In this document: one piece after another, positions 29,661 to 39,430 of the stretch
Layout: the number at the start of each line of letters is the position of its first letter
How positions within the stretch are numbered: position 1 is the first letter of the stretch
DNA from: G963668605 sp963793625
GTDB lineage: Bacteria; Acidobacteriota; Terriglobia; Bryobacterales; Bryobacteraceae
Assembly: GCA_963793625.1 (NCBI GenBank)
Contig: CAWCAT010000037.1
Location: 186,001-250,000, forward strand
Direction of reading: 5' to 3'
DNA: 64,000 nt
The notes under the pieces: model-generated
What the model was told of the DNA's origin: nothing
Seen by the model: the letters and a program-made list of their open reading frames with translations, nothing else
The model's database searches: none
Program-made: the position numbers and the translations under genes

Positions 29661-30908
29661 ATGAACAGGCGAGACTTCTTTAAGAAATCGGCAGCAGCGG
29701 GAGTGCTATTCCCCTACATTGCCGCGCCGACAGTGCGCGGCGCGAACGACCGGATTCATATCGGATTCATCGGAGTCGGCAACCGGGCACAGTACCTGAT
29801 TAAGCACGAGGATTTCGGCCAGGCGCGCATCGTCGCGGTGGCTGATGCTTGGCTCCCCCGTTGTGAGGCGGCTGCAAAGCTGCATCCGAATGGTGAAACC
29901 TGGGGCAAGTATCACGACTACCACGAGATGTTCAAGAAGGAGAAACTGGACGCGGTTTTCGTGGAAACGACGACTCACGCGCGCGTCCTCATCTGCATGC
30001 ACGCTTTGCAGGCGGGCCTGGACGTATATGCGGAAAAGCCGCTGACACTCACGATCGAGGAAGGGCAAATTCTGACCAAAGCGGTGCGGCACTACAAGCG
30101 CGTGCTCCAGACCGGCACCCAGCAGCGCTCGATGCCGATCAACATCCACGCCAGCAAACTAGTGAGCAGCGGCAAAATCGGCAAAATCGAGAAAGTCATT
30201 GTCTGCAACTTCATGGGGCCGGAGCGCTGGACTCCGAAGCCGGAGCAGCCCATGCCCGAAGGGTTGAACTGGGACCAATGGTGCAACCAGACGGAACTGC
30301 GCCCCTATCACGAACTTCTACACAGGGGTTGGGCAAGGTGGTGGGACTACGACGGCGGCGGCCAATCTTGGGGTGTATCGGGATGGGGCACCCACTCGCT
30401 CGACCAGGTACAAGCTGCGCTCGGGACATCGCTGACGGGACCAGTGGAACTCATCCCCGAAGATCCGGGGCCTAAGTGCAAAGTCTCGATGCGATATGCC
30501 GGCGGGACGGTGGTGAGCCTTGAGCAGGAAATCATCAAAGACCACCAGCAGCTGGGAGCCATTTTCATCGGCAGCAAGGGACGGATTCAAATCATTCGCG
30601 GCGACTACATCCCCAGCGATCCCGATCTCAAGAAGGGCGCCCCCGACATTACAAAAGAAGGTCCGGGCGAGAACGTCTTCCATATACAGAACTTCCTCGA
30701 TTGCGTGAAGTCGCGGAAGAAGCCGAACGCGGATGTCGAGATCGCTCACCGCTCAAATTCCGTCTGCCACCTGGTGAACATCTGCCGCGACCTGGGACGG
30801 AAGTTGCAATGGGATCCCAAGGCGGAGAAGTTTATCGGCGACAGCGAGGCAAATCAGCGGATCGCACGCCCGCGCCGCAAGGGCTACGAACTGCCCAAAT
30901 TCGCTTAA
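29661..30908 (+). CDS. Exported Gfo/Idh/MocA-family oxidoreductase
   Basis: This 415-residue protein has a twin-arginine signal (MNRRDFFKKSAAAGVLFPYI), the Rossmann NAD(P) motif GFIGVGNR (about 35-42), the catalytic-domain motif YAEKPLT with Lys126, and a C-terminal alpha/beta domain. GGQSWGVSGWGTHSLDQVQ and NSVCHLVNICRDLGRKLQWD are typical of exported members in Acidobacteria and Planctomycetes. Such enzymes oxidise or epimerise sugars and usually carry tightly bound cofactor when exported through Tat. GAGGAG precedes the start. It follows DUF1080 and may form the oxidising half of a 3-keto-glycoside route. Confidence 0.9.
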   Translation: MNRRDFFKKSAAAGVLFPYIAAPTVRGANDRIHIGFIGVGNRAQYLIKHEDFGQARIVAVADAWLPRCEAAAKLHPNGETWGKYHDYHEMFKKEKLDAVFVETTTHARVLICMHALQAGLDVYAEKPLTLTIEEGQILTKAVRHYKRVLQTGTQQRSMPINIHASKLVSSGKIGKIEKVIVCNFMGPERWTPKPEQPMPEGLNWDQWCNQTELRPYHELLHRGWARWWDYDGGGQSWGVSGWGTHSLDQVQAALGTSLTGPVELIPEDPGPKCKVSMRYAGGTVVSLEQEIIKDHQQLGAIFIGSKGRIQIIRGDYIPSDPDLKKGAPDITKEGPGENVFHIQNFLDCVKSRKKPNADVEIAHRSNSVCHLVNICRDLGRKLQWDPKAEKFIGDSEANQRIARPRRKGYELPKFA

Positions 30909-30926
30909 AAAGCGTTCACAAAAAAA

Positions 30927-33900
30927 GTGCGGAACGCGCACGGCGGCTCGCATTCATTTGGTCAGGGATTGACCGGTTCCATCAGCGGTACGGTTACCGA
31001 TCCTTCAGGCGCCGCGATACCGGACGCCGAGATCACACTCACCAACATCGCCACCAGCCAGGGGCGCCAGACGAAGTCGGACGCAAGCGGTGACTTCGTC
31101 TTTACTCAGCTTTTGCCTGGCAATTTCCGACTGGCCGTATCGGGAAAGGGGTTCAAGCGTTACGAAGAGACCAACGTGATCGTGACCTCCGCCGAGCGCG
31201 TGGCGCTGAAGCGTATTGAACTGCAGGTCGGCGAGATGACGCAGACAATCGAAGTGCAGGCCGAAACGGCGCGACTGCAGACGCAATCGGCCGAACGCAG
31301 CGGCCTGATTTCGCTGGACCAGACGCAGAATGTCCGCTTAAGGGGCGGGACTACCTGGGCTTGCTGAAACTGCTGCCGGGATCATCGACACGCAGAACCG
31401 CAACGCTCCGGGTTGGAACAACCTGAGCAGCGTCAGCGTAAATGGCGGACGCACCGGAACGCTCAATCTGACGCTGGACGGCGTCTCATCGCTGGACACC
31501 GGCTCCATGACCGGACCTTACCTGGCGCCCTCGGTCGATGCCGTAGCGGAGATCAAGGTGCTGTTGTCCAATTACCAGGCCGAGTACGGGCGCGCATCGG
31601 GCGGCACCATCAACACCGTCATCAAGAGCGGGGGCAAGGAGTTTCACGGCGGCGCGTATTACTTCTTGCGCAACGAGGCGCTAAACGCCAACGAATTCTT
31701 CCGCAACCGGGACAACCTGCCCACGGCCGCAATACCGGTTTCAACTATCCCGGCTACTTCGTAGGCGGGCCCGTCACCATCGGCAAGTTCAACAAGAGCC
31801 GCGACAAACTGTTCTTCTTCTGGTCGCAGGAGTTTCTGCCCCGCAAGTACCCGACCTCGCTGCAGCGGCGCACTTTCCCCACGGCCGCCGAACGGCTGGG
31901 CGATTTCTCCGATTCGCGGGACCAGAACGGCGCGCTGATCCCGATCCAGGATCCGCTCAATAACCGCGTGCCGTTCGCCGGCAACCGCATTCCCACAAAC
32001 CGGATCGACAAGAACGGTCAGGCGCTGCTGAACATCTTTGCCGCTGCCGAACGCGGTCGACCCGGCGCGCTCCTACAACGCGCTGATTCAGGCGACAGTG
32101 GATCAGCCGCGGCGGGATTCCATTCTCCGCATCGACTGGAACATCGGCCCGAGAACCCAGTTCTACTGGCGCGGCATCAACGACTACGAAGCCTACAAGG
32201 GCGAATTCGATTTCGTGCTGGCGAGTTCGAGTTGGCCGCAACTGCCGCTCAAGTACCAGATCCGCTCGGCGGGATCAGTCGCCACTCTGATCCACACCTT
32301 CAGCCCGACCCGGATCAATGAGTTCACCTTCGGCGTAAACCGCGCCAAGCAGACGCATCGACCCGCTCAACCAGGAGGGTCTGGACCGCAACACCCGCTC
32401 CAAGATCGGCCTGAATCTGCCGCAGTTCTTCCCGGCTGCCAATCCGTCGAATCTGATTCCGAACGCCAATTTCGGCGGCGTGCCGAACGCCGGGAGTGTT
32501 GAGCATCGAGAACCGCTATCCGTTCTTCGGCACCAACAACATCTGGAACTGGTCAGACAACTTTTCGATGGTCAACGGCGCGCACAACATGAAGTTCGGC
32601 ATCTACATCGAGAAGACGTACGCGCAATGCGCCGCGCGGGTCGTCCTTCAACGGCACGTTCAATTTCAACCGCGACACCAACAACCCGTTCGATACCAAT
32701 TACGCGTACTCCAATGCGATTCTCGGCAGCGTGCAGAGCTACACGGAATCCACCAACCACCCGCACGGGCACTCGCGCTACGTCAACGTAGAGTGGTTCG
32801 CGCAGGATACCTGGAAGGTGACGCGGCGCCTGACCATCGACGCCGGCGTGCGCTTCTACTTCATCCAGCCCAGCTGGAGCGCAGGCGACCAGCTTTCGTC
32901 CTGGGACGCTTCGGTCTACGACCCGAAGCAAGCAGCCGCAGCTGATCCAGCCGTTCCGCAACGCTGCCGGCGCCGCGTGGGCCGCGATCCGGTCACGGGC
33001 AGGAAGCTCTCGGCCGCCGTGATCGGCCAGTTCGCTTCCGGACGTGCTCCGTTCCAGGGCATGACCGTGGTCAACGAGCACCTGGCGAACACACCTCCGA
33101 TTCAGGTGGCGCCGCGCCTCGGCTTCGCCTGGGATGTGTTCGGCAACTGGAAGACCGCGGTCCGCGGCGGAGCCGGAATATTCTACGACCGTTTCAACGA
33201 CGACCAGATCCTGATTCACCGCGAGTTGCCGCCGCTGACGTTGACCAGCACGGCGACCTACGTGACGATGGCCGACCTGCTGGCGAGCCCGACTGCGCAT
33301 CACCCCCACCGGCGTGACCGCTTTCCAGAAGGACTATGCAGCCGCCGACGGTCTACAACTGGAGCTTCGGCATGCAGCAGAATCTCGGGTTCGGGACGGT
33401 GCTCGATCGTGGCGTACGTGGGCAGCGTGGCCGCCACCTGATGCAGCGCCGCAGTCTCAACTCAGTTCCCTACGGCACACGCTTTCTGCCGGGCAGCATC
33501 GATTCCACCACGGGCACGGCGCTGCCGGACAACTTCCTGCGCCCGCTGCCCGGTTATGCCGACATTCAGTACATCGAGCTGGCATCGACCATCGAACTAC
33601 CATTCCATGCAGACGCAGCTCAACAAGCGCTTCTCAAAGGGATTTCAGTTCGGGCTTGGCGTGGACGTGGTCGAAGTCGATGAACCTGGTCAACGGCAAC
33701 GGCGACTGCGATCAACCCGTTCCTGAACTACCGCATGCGCAACTACGGTAAGGGGAATTTCGACCGCACGCACAACTTCGTCTTGAACTACATGTACTCG
33801 CTGCCGAAGCTGAGCAAGACAGTGGAATATCGGGGCGGCGAAGTGGGTCTTCGACAACTGGGACGTGGCGGGGGTGACAACCTTCACCAGCGGTGCGCCG

Positions 33901-34358
33901 TCGGGTATCGGCTACTCGCTGGTCATCGGGCCAGGACCTGGTGGGCGGTAGCGGAGCAGGAGTGGACAGCCGCGTGGTGCTGACGGGTAATCCGAACCTG
34001 TCCAAAGGCGAACGGACGATCTACCGGCACTTCAATACTGACGTGGTGCAACCGCCTACGCGGGCGGATTTCGGCATCGGCAACGCATCGAAAGATCCGA
34101 TTCGCTGACCGGGCATCAACATGTTCGACGTCTCGATCTACAAGAACATTCCATTTTCGTCGAAAGAACAGCGCAGACTGCAACTGCGCTTTGAGTTCTA
34201 CAACTTCTTCAACCACGCCAGTTTCCAGGGCGTAGATACCAGCGGCGCGGTTCGATGCGCAAGGGAAGCAGGTCAACGGAACATTCGGGGCATATACGTC
34301 AACACTGGATGCACGACGCATCGTATTGGGGGCGAAGGTTCTACTTCTGATCTGGTGA
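30927..34358 (+). pseudogene. Oar-type TonB-dependent receptor, many frameshifts, no signal peptide
   Basis: Pieces in all three frames line up into one receptor: carboxypeptidase-regulatory domain (LTGSISGTVTDPSGAAIPDA), plug (VDAVAEIKVLLSNYQAEYGR), barrel pieces (FVGGPVTIGKFNKSRDKLFF, VNVEWFAQDTWKVTRRLTID, FNVLNYM-like, ISIYKN-like) and an end around 34358. More than ten single-base shifts are needed. The only start candidate is a GTG at 30927, 18 bp after the oxidoreductase stop, and no signal peptide precedes the first domain, so the 5' end seems lost. The close relative at 55118 has a normal signal peptide. Residue conservation between breaks is high. Confidence 0.75.
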
Positions 34359-34369
34359 TGCAAGACTCA

Positions 34370-34405
34370 AAAGCCCGCCCCCCGAGATTGGGGAGGGCGG
34401 GCTTT
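34370..34405. terminator. Bidirectional hairpin terminator
   Basis: An 11-bp perfect stem, AAAGCCCGCCC (34370-34380) with GGGCGGGCTTT (34395-34405), lies between the converging TonB receptor and PEP-CTERM genes. The short T and A runs at the stem ends serve both directions. Confidence 0.75.
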
Positions 34406-34424
34406 CAAGTGATCACTTCAGCTA

Positions 34425-35246
34425 CTATTTGCGCCGACGAAGGAGACCCAGACCCAGGAGGGCTCCGCTGATCAATGCAAACGTGCCCGGCTCAGGAATT
34501 GGAGCAACTGCCCCGCCAGCCTGGAAGGCAGCCTCATTAGCTGCGTAAATGTTTCTGTAAGCATCGGCCGGCGGGTTGTTGCCAGATCCGTTGAGGTAGA
34601 AGTCGAGCGGCATGGCGGAGTAATAAACGCCACCCAGGCCAAAGGTGTAATAGAAATCGACAATTTGGTCGGGGTTTCCAGTGCTGAAAATGGGGATTGC
34701 GCCACCAGGCAACGAAGCCAGGCTTGCATATCCATGGAAGGAGCTATTGCCACCGTCCAAACTCGTGTTGGTGAGGACGCCACCCGGCCCATTGGTGACG
34801 AGCGTACCACTGGTGACAATGTCGATTGTGGCGCCAAAGGCGCTTGTGAAAGCAATGCCGCCACCGCCCGGCAAATAAGTTGCCGCGGACAGGCCTTGAT
34901 TGACATTGCGATCATGGAACGACAGCACATGCCCGGCCGAAACGAAATCGCTAATAGCCACAGTGTTCCCTGTTACCACTGTGCCGGGGTCACCATTATT
35001 GCTATTGAGCACCCAGAGCACATCGATTCCGGTAAGATTCCCCGCTGCCAAACCGGTGAGCGCGGTGGAAGTGTTCCCGGACGTTGTGATTGCGGCAGTT
35101 AGGTTGGTAGTGAAGGTCCCACCTGGTGTCTCGCACGCACCACCACCGCCGACCAGACAATACCCAATCACAGCGGCCTTCGCAGACGACGGCATCAACA
35201 AGGGTGCCGCAATTACTAGCAGTGCTAGCTTGTGTTTTATGTACAT
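34425..35246 (-). CDS. PEP-CTERM sorting-domain protein
   Basis: The start at 35246 (MYIKHKLALL) is chosen because GGAGGGGG lies just upstream and a signal peptide follows; the longer frame to 35303 has neither. The mature protein is rich in Gly, Ser, Thr and Asn, with an early Cys pair (YCLVGGGGAC). It ends with the PEP-CTERM signal: PIPEPGTFALISGALLGLGL followed by the basic LRRRK. Such proteins are cleaved and processed by an exosortase and are linked with extracellular polysaccharide; no exosortase is in this window. The function of the 250-residue body is unknown. It is an isolated gene between a terminator and the insertion sequence. Confidence 0.85.
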   Translation of the reverse strand: MYIKHKLALLVIAAPLLMPSSAKAAVIGYCLVGGGGACETPGGTFTTNLTAAITTSGNTSTALTGLAAGNLTGIDVLWVLNSNNGDPGTVVTGNTVAISDFVSAGHVLSFHDRNVNQGLSAATYLPGGGGIAFTSAFGATIDIVTSGTLVTNGPGGVLTNTSLDGGNSSFHGYASLASLPGGAIPIFSTGNPDQIVDFYYTFGLGGVYYSAMPLDFYLNGSGNNPPADAYRNIYAANEAAFQAGGAVAPIPEPGTFALISGALLGLGLLRRRK

Positions 35247-35397
35247 ATTATCCCCCTCCAGGGAACAGCAGTTACTGGCCAGCAAGTGTAAGATAAAATG
35301 CACTGCTATGTCAACATTTTAGTTAGCGAGTGTCAACGGTCTTTAGAAATGTCCCCATACTCCGTTCATTAGAAGTGTCCCCCATGCAGTTCTTCTC

Positions 35398-36162
35398 TTA
35401 GTACCCAGTTGGATTTCCGTGGCCTCGGCCGGAGCGGAGCCCTGCGAGGCCTTTAGGCCGAGCGCTTAGGGCGGAGCGGAGACCGAGGCCACGGAAATCC
35501 GCGCGCCTTCGGCGGCCCTGGGTGAACCCACCGCTTTCATGTCTTGATAGCTTCTCCGCCACGGGTGATCCGGCATGTGTGCAGTAGCTCTTTCGCCGTG
35601 GGTTCCCGCACGTACACGTTTTTCCAATCCGTGTAGAGCGCTCGCGGCACGCCGTACTTCTCCATCCAGGCCCGCAACACCCCCACCGCGGCCCGCGGCC
35701 CTCCAGCCATTCATGGAAGCTTCCGTCGAACTGCACCAGTTCGCAGAAGTGCTCGCGCCGCGCTCTTCTTTGCCGATGCTGGCGCACTTTTCTGGCGCGG
35801 CTCCATAATCCTTCTACCAACATCCATCGCCTAACCGTGCTGGCCGACAGTTCGATCTGGTCTTCGCTGGCCAGGTGCTCGGCCGCTAGTGTCGGCCCGA
35901 ACCTTGCACCAACCTCGCCGGAATACTTCTGGCGGATCAGCCGTACTACCTTCGTGCGGAGTTTCTTGGGCTTGACTCGATTGGACGCTCGCCCGGCGCT
36001 GCCATGCACCAATCCCGCCGCGCCGTGCTTCTGGTAGCACTTCCACAATCGCTTGCTTTGGCGATAGCTCAGTTCCATTCGCTCGGCCGCTTCCACGAGC
36101 GTCCAGGCCCCGCTCTTTACCTGCGCCAGCACCGCCGCTCGCCGCAACTCCCGCTCGCTCAT
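35398..36162 (-). pseudogene. ISNCY/IS481-like transposase, deleted and frameshifted
   Basis: I start at 36162 (MSERELRRAAVLA) because GGGGAGA precedes it. The first 140 residues are intact: two helix-turn-helix regions (LVEAAERMELSYRQSKRLWK, ELSASTVRRWMLVEGLWSR) and the start of the catalytic domain, LVQFDGSFHEWLE, holding the first Asp of the DDE triad. After GRGPR the conserved stretch with the metal-binding centre is missing and the frame changes. A later out-of-frame piece still codes for parts of YTDWKNVYVREPT. Beyond about 35540 the homology ends in a palindromic segment. The gene is therefore non-functional. Confidence 0.75.
35411..35500. repeat. Long inverted repeat inside the insertion sequence
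   Basis: A perfect 18-bp inverted repeat (35411-35428 with 35483-35500) encloses 54 bp. The spacer holds a second small hairpin (GGCC TTTA GGCC, near 35449-35460), and the sequence CTCCGCTCCG occurs twice as a direct repeat on the minus strand. It may act as a transcription barrier at the end of the transposase gene or be a separate palindromic element. Confidence 0.7.
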
Positions 36163-36181
36163 CGCTGTTCTCCCCAATACG

Positions 36182-36198
36182 GCCTCCTAAGGAGGCCT
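36182..36198. repeat. 17-bp palindrome upstream of the transposase start
   Basis: GGCCTCCT-A-AGGAGGCC is a perfect palindrome between the right terminal repeat and the transposase start. In the transposase transcript it would form a leader hairpin, a feature that can protect an insertion sequence from outside transcription. Confidence 0.6.
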
Positions 36199-36317
36199 TC
36201 GGCTTAGGGGACATTTCTAATGAACGCTATTGGGGACATTATCAAAAACGCGCAACACATTTTATTAGCGAGATGTACTCGATCCAGGTTAGCCGGCGAA
36301 CAACAGCAGGATGCTTG

Positions 36318-37787
36318 TCACGATACACCCCAGGGTGCGCGCATGTGCCGCTTGATCAGCTTGCGAGCAGCCTCGTTGCCGACGATCGTCTCTTTCGCGG
36401 GATCCCAGCGAAGCGGCTGGCCAGTTCGAATACAGAGGTCGGAAAGCTGGCTGACCATGTCTGACCGGAACCCGCTTTCGATGTCATCAGCCACCGGACT
36501 GCCGGTGCGGATTGCCCGGATCCAATCCTGATGATGGCCCGCCGTCATCGTCTGTTGCTGTCCCTTCGGCATGCCTGCAGGAATGCTGGCGAGGGCACTG
36601 TCGTGGAGGTGAATTTCGTTCGGCCCGATGACAGAATCCATCAGCGATGGGGTATGAGTAATCACTCTGCCATAGGAAACGATGATCCAGCCCTCGCTCC
36701 CCACAAAGACCGCTCCATTCGGCATTTTCCTGACGTCCGCGCCTTTGGCGTCCCGGCCCCACGCAATGGGCGGATGGGGAGCGCCGGGCAATTCCTGGTA
36801 GGTATTGTTATCCATGAAATGCATCACCAGGCCGTCCTGATAAGTGCAGCGCACGTTCCACTGGTAGGCGCAGTCGTAGAGCCCTTCAGTGGGAAACTTG
36901 CCAGACCCTTCGTACGATAACGGTGGCACTGTGCGGCCCGTAGCGTCGGCCCAGCGTTGCACCTGATCGAGCGGATGAGCAGCCCAGTTCGCGATGTTGC
37001 CCAGCGTGTAGTCGGCAATATTGAAGATGCCCCTTGGTGAATCGGTGAGACAGCGGTCCGCGCAGAAAGGTTTCCGTGGCGCCGGTCCGAGCCAATGATC
37101 GTAGTTGAATCCGGCTGGGACGGGAAGGACGGGTGTGGCCGAACCACCGATGACAGATGGTGGGCCCACCACGTAGATCTTCTGCACCTTCCCGATGCGG
37201 CCATTCACCACAAGTTCAATACCTTTGTGCATCTCTTTGTTCGAGCGAGACTCCGCGCCGTACTGGAAGACTTTCTTGTACTTGCGTACGGCCTTTAGAG
37301 CAGCAAGATCCTGCTCGATGCTGACGCCGAGCGGCTTCTCGCAGTGCACGTGCTTGCCGGCCTTCAGCGCAGGGATGAGCATGGAGACGTGCCAGTGATC
37401 GGGTGACGCGATGTAGACGGCGTCGATATCCTTCTGCGCCAGGAGTTCGTGAAAATCCGCGTACATACGAATACCGCGGTTAGTGTTCCCTGGCCGCTGC
37501 ATCGCGTACTGCTTCTCGAGTTCTTCCTTCGCACTCAAGCGACGGCTCTCCTGCGCGTCGCACACCGCGACAATGACTGCGTTGTCGAAAGACGGGTATT
37601 GTCTGGTTTCAAAAACGGCTCTCTGGCCGCTGCCGATGATGCCGACCGTAACACGGTCGCTGGGCGGGGTAGCACCTCTACCTAATGCCGCAGCTGGAAT
37701 GATGCTTGGTGCAAAAAGGGAACCGGCGATGGTTCCCGCTGAAGAACCTATGAAGCGTCGCCGTGTAGATAGATCACTGTGGCTCAT
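36318..37787 (-). CDS. Exported Gfo/Idh/MocA-family oxidoreductase
   Basis: This 489-residue protein starts at 37787 (MSHSDLSTRRRFIGSSAGTI). The longer frame to 37880 would overlap the upstream methyltransferase gene, and GGAG lies 13 bases upstream of 37787. It has a twin-arginine signal, the NAD(P)-binding GIIGSGQRAVF, the active-site motif CEKPLG, and SPDHWHVSMLIPALKAGKHV. The C-terminal domain carries WAAHPLDQVQRWAD and a final YQELPGAP/PLRWDP region like other exported members. It probably oxidises a sugar in the periplasm. It belongs to a different subgroup from the enzyme at 29661, judging by poor similarity outside the motifs. Confidence 0.88.
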   Translation of the reverse strand: MSHSDLSTRRRFIGSSAGTIAGSLFAPSIIPAAALGRGATPPSDRVTVGIIGSGQRAVFETRQYPSFDNAVIVAVCDAQESRRLSAKEELEKQYAMQRPGNTNRGIRMYADFHELLAQKDIDAVYIASPDHWHVSMLIPALKAGKHVHCEKPLGVSIEQDLAALKAVRKYKKVFQYGAESRSNKEMHKGIELVVNGRIGKVQKIYVVGPPSVIGGSATPVLPVPAGFNYDHWLGPAPRKPFCADRCLTDSPRGIFNIADYTLGNIANWAAHPLDQVQRWADATGRTVPPLSYEGSGKFPTEGLYDCAYQWNVRCTYQDGLVMHFMDNNTYQELPGAPHPPIAWGRDAKGADVRKMPNGAVFVGSEGWIIVSYGRVITHTPSLMDSVIGPNEIHLHDSALASIPAGMPKGQQQTMTAGHHQDWIRAIRTGSPVADDIESGFRSDMVSQLSDLCIRTGQPLRWDPAKETIVGNEAARKLIKRHMRAPWGVS

Positions 37788-37840
37788 GGCTGGTTCATTC
37801 TCCTCAATCAGAGCTATGTGGATGATTACTTCGGTCGTGG

Positions 37841-38398
37841 TCAGTTCGATTTTGCTGCCGCTCGTGCCGGGATTGTCCACATGTAGATTCTGTGGCCTTC
37901 AACCTGAATTTCCTTTTCGGGCGCCCAGTCTCCCATGGTGTGACTGTGCGATACGATGCGGGTTCCTGGCTTCAGCTCACGGCGCAGCTTGGGCAGAAGC
38001 CTCAGGTTCACTTCTGGCCAAAGGTAGAGCATGACGACTGTAGCCTCTTTGATATCCGCCTCGAACAGATCCTGGGTGCGGAACACCAGGCGTCCGTTGA
38101 CTCCGGCTTTGCGGGCGTTCTGCTGGGCTTCGGCGGTTCTTTCAGGGTCTATATCGATGCCAACGCCACGCGCTCCGAGCGTTTTAACCGCTTCGATGAC
38201 GATACGCCCATCGCCGCAGCCGAGATCGTAAACGACATCACGCTTCGTGACGTTCCCCAATTTCAGCATGCCCGCTACGATTGCGGGAGAGGATGGCTCA
38301 TAGGGCACATCGAGAGCCTTTTTCACCGAAGCCTGTTGAGCGCTGAGCGAAACCGTGCAAAAACTGAATGCAATTAATAGAAGTGAGGCAGACCGCAA
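37841..38398 (-). CDS. SAM-dependent methyltransferase with apparent signal peptide
   Basis: This 185-residue class I methyltransferase has motif I in VVYDLGCGDGRIVIEA (about 55-70), the acidic ribose-binding residue in GVGIDIDPE, and motif IV-like VVMLYLWPEVN. The N-terminus MRSASLLLIAFSFCTVSLSA looks like a cleavable signal peptide, which would place a SAM-using fold in the periplasm. Members with this leader are frequent in Acidobacteria and Planctomycetes, and their substrate is unknown to me. It lies 53 bp upstream of the oxidoreductase gene and is probably co-transcribed. Confidence 0.8.
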   Translation of the reverse strand: MRSASLLLIAFSFCTVSLSAQQASVKKALDVPYEPSSPAIVAGMLKLGNVTKRDVVYDLGCGDGRIVIEAVKTLGARGVGIDIDPERTAEAQQNARKAGVNGRLVFRTQDLFEADIKEATVVMLYLWPEVNLRLLPKLRRELKPGTRIVSHSHTMGDWAPEKEIQVEGHRIYMWTIPARAAAKSN

Positions 38399-38455
38399 TT
38401 TGATTCCTTCGCTTTCTTTCCAGAGATGATTATATGTGTATGATCCGACGCCTGG

Positions 38456-39382
38456 CTACCAGCGCGGGCGGTTGAAGAATGTGACGTACGGCTGGCCATC
38501 CAGCACTATCATCGCGTCTTTGGTTTTCGGATGATTGCGCTTTTCCAGCTGGTAGACCTGCCGCCCCCTGGAACGCGAGATGGCGATGATACTGGTGTCA
38601 GTAGCGGTCCAGGTGCCCGAGTCGCCACTCTGAGAGGCCACGCTGCCGTTCGGATTGTAACTGCCGGACTCTCCGTAATAGGTATAGGTCCCGTTTGCAG
38701 TCAGAGTGAAGCAGCGGCTGGAACTGGACGCGGTGTGACTACTGGAACTGAGCGAACTCAGCCAGCACCATTTGCCCACGAGCTCGGTCCGCACACCTGC
38801 TGCTCCGGGAGTTTCGTTGGAGCGGTTCAGCACCACCTGCTGATTGTTCACCGTAAGCGTCAGAACGTCGCCGTTCACCTGCGCCGGAACTGTAAGCGAA
38901 TCCTGCGCGCTCGACATGGCGAGCTGCCCGTTGCTGAACTGGTAGCGTCCGGAAACGCCATCCACGAGACCTGTGCCGTCGGCATTGAAGCGCGCATAGC
39001 CGGTTGCGTTGCGCCACATCCCGACGATGCTGCCGGGTTCCGCTTTCGTCGTTGTTGCTTGCGGTGCCGGTGCAGCTTCGGCAGCTTCGCGCTCCAGCAA
39101 AAACGTAGTGCCTTCCGTGACCAGCTTCAGTCCGTTCCCGGCCGGGTGCAGGGCAAAGGTGTAGGTTTTCCCGCCAGCCTCGAATGAACCTGTCGCTCCC
39201 GTCCCGCTCTTCGCCACCACCACAGCAAACGGACTGCCTTGCGCCGTTATAGTTCCTTTGTAGCTCTCCCCATCGCGTTCCAGCGCGAGCTTAATATCAG
39301 CGCCGCGAAAGCGTCCGGCGAAAGGATCCAGCGGAGCCGCTGAGGCAATTCCAGCCAGCAACAGCAGACAGCGAATTAACAT
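38456..39382 (-). CDS. Secreted protein of unknown function
   Basis: This 308-residue protein has a short signal peptide (MLIRCLLLLAGIASA). It contains at least two beta-rich repeats with the pattern 'GxWxxxxxxxxFxxDGTG...G.Y.xxxxxL' (GMWRNATGYARFNADGTGLV; GKWCWLSS with LTANGTYTYYGESGSY), reminiscent of lipocalin-like DUF domains that measure a background-subtracted response. A serine-rich linker (SSLSSSSHTASSSS) lies near residue 215. No enzyme motif was found. Its start is only 48 bp from the divergent GH20-like gene, so the two share a compact promoter region. Confidence 0.6.
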   Translation of the reverse strand: MLIRCLLLLAGIASAAPLDPFAGRFRGADIKLALERDGESYKGTITAQGSPFAVVVAKSGTGATGSFEAGGKTYTFALHPAGNGLKLVTEGTTFLLEREAAEAAPAPQATTTKAEPGSIVGMWRNATGYARFNADGTGLVDGVSGRYQFSNGQLAMSSAQDSLTVPAQVNGDVLTLTVNNQQVVLNRSNETPGAAGVRTELVGKWCWLSSLSSSSHTASSSSRCFTLTANGTYTYYGESGSYNPNGSVASQSGDSGTWTATDTSIIAISRSRGRQVYQLEKRNHPKTKDAMIVLDGQPYVTFFNRPRW

Positions 39383-39430
39383 TCACCTATATTAGGGCCG
39401 TTGCCTCTAAATGTGCGAGAGGATAGTTGC

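Larger units (their letters stand above)
35350..36239. mobile_element. Internally deleted insertion sequence with terminal inverted repeats
   Basis: An element of 890 bp is bounded by imperfect inverted repeats of about 32 bp. The left end (35350-35382) and the reverse complement of the right end (36208-36239) share TGTCCCC, then GTTCATTAGAA, then TGTCCCC. It holds one broken transposase gene of the ISNCY/IS481-like group on the minus strand. The expected full element would be longer, so a deletion has removed the middle and end of the transposase. No clear target duplication was found. It is probably unable to move by itself. Confidence 0.75.

Noticed and set aside
31413..32321. 302-codon frame in the broken receptor region read as its own gene.
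   Set aside because: Only its middle part (about 31750-32040) is receptor sequence; both ends are out-of-frame stretches, so it is a piece of the disrupted receptor.
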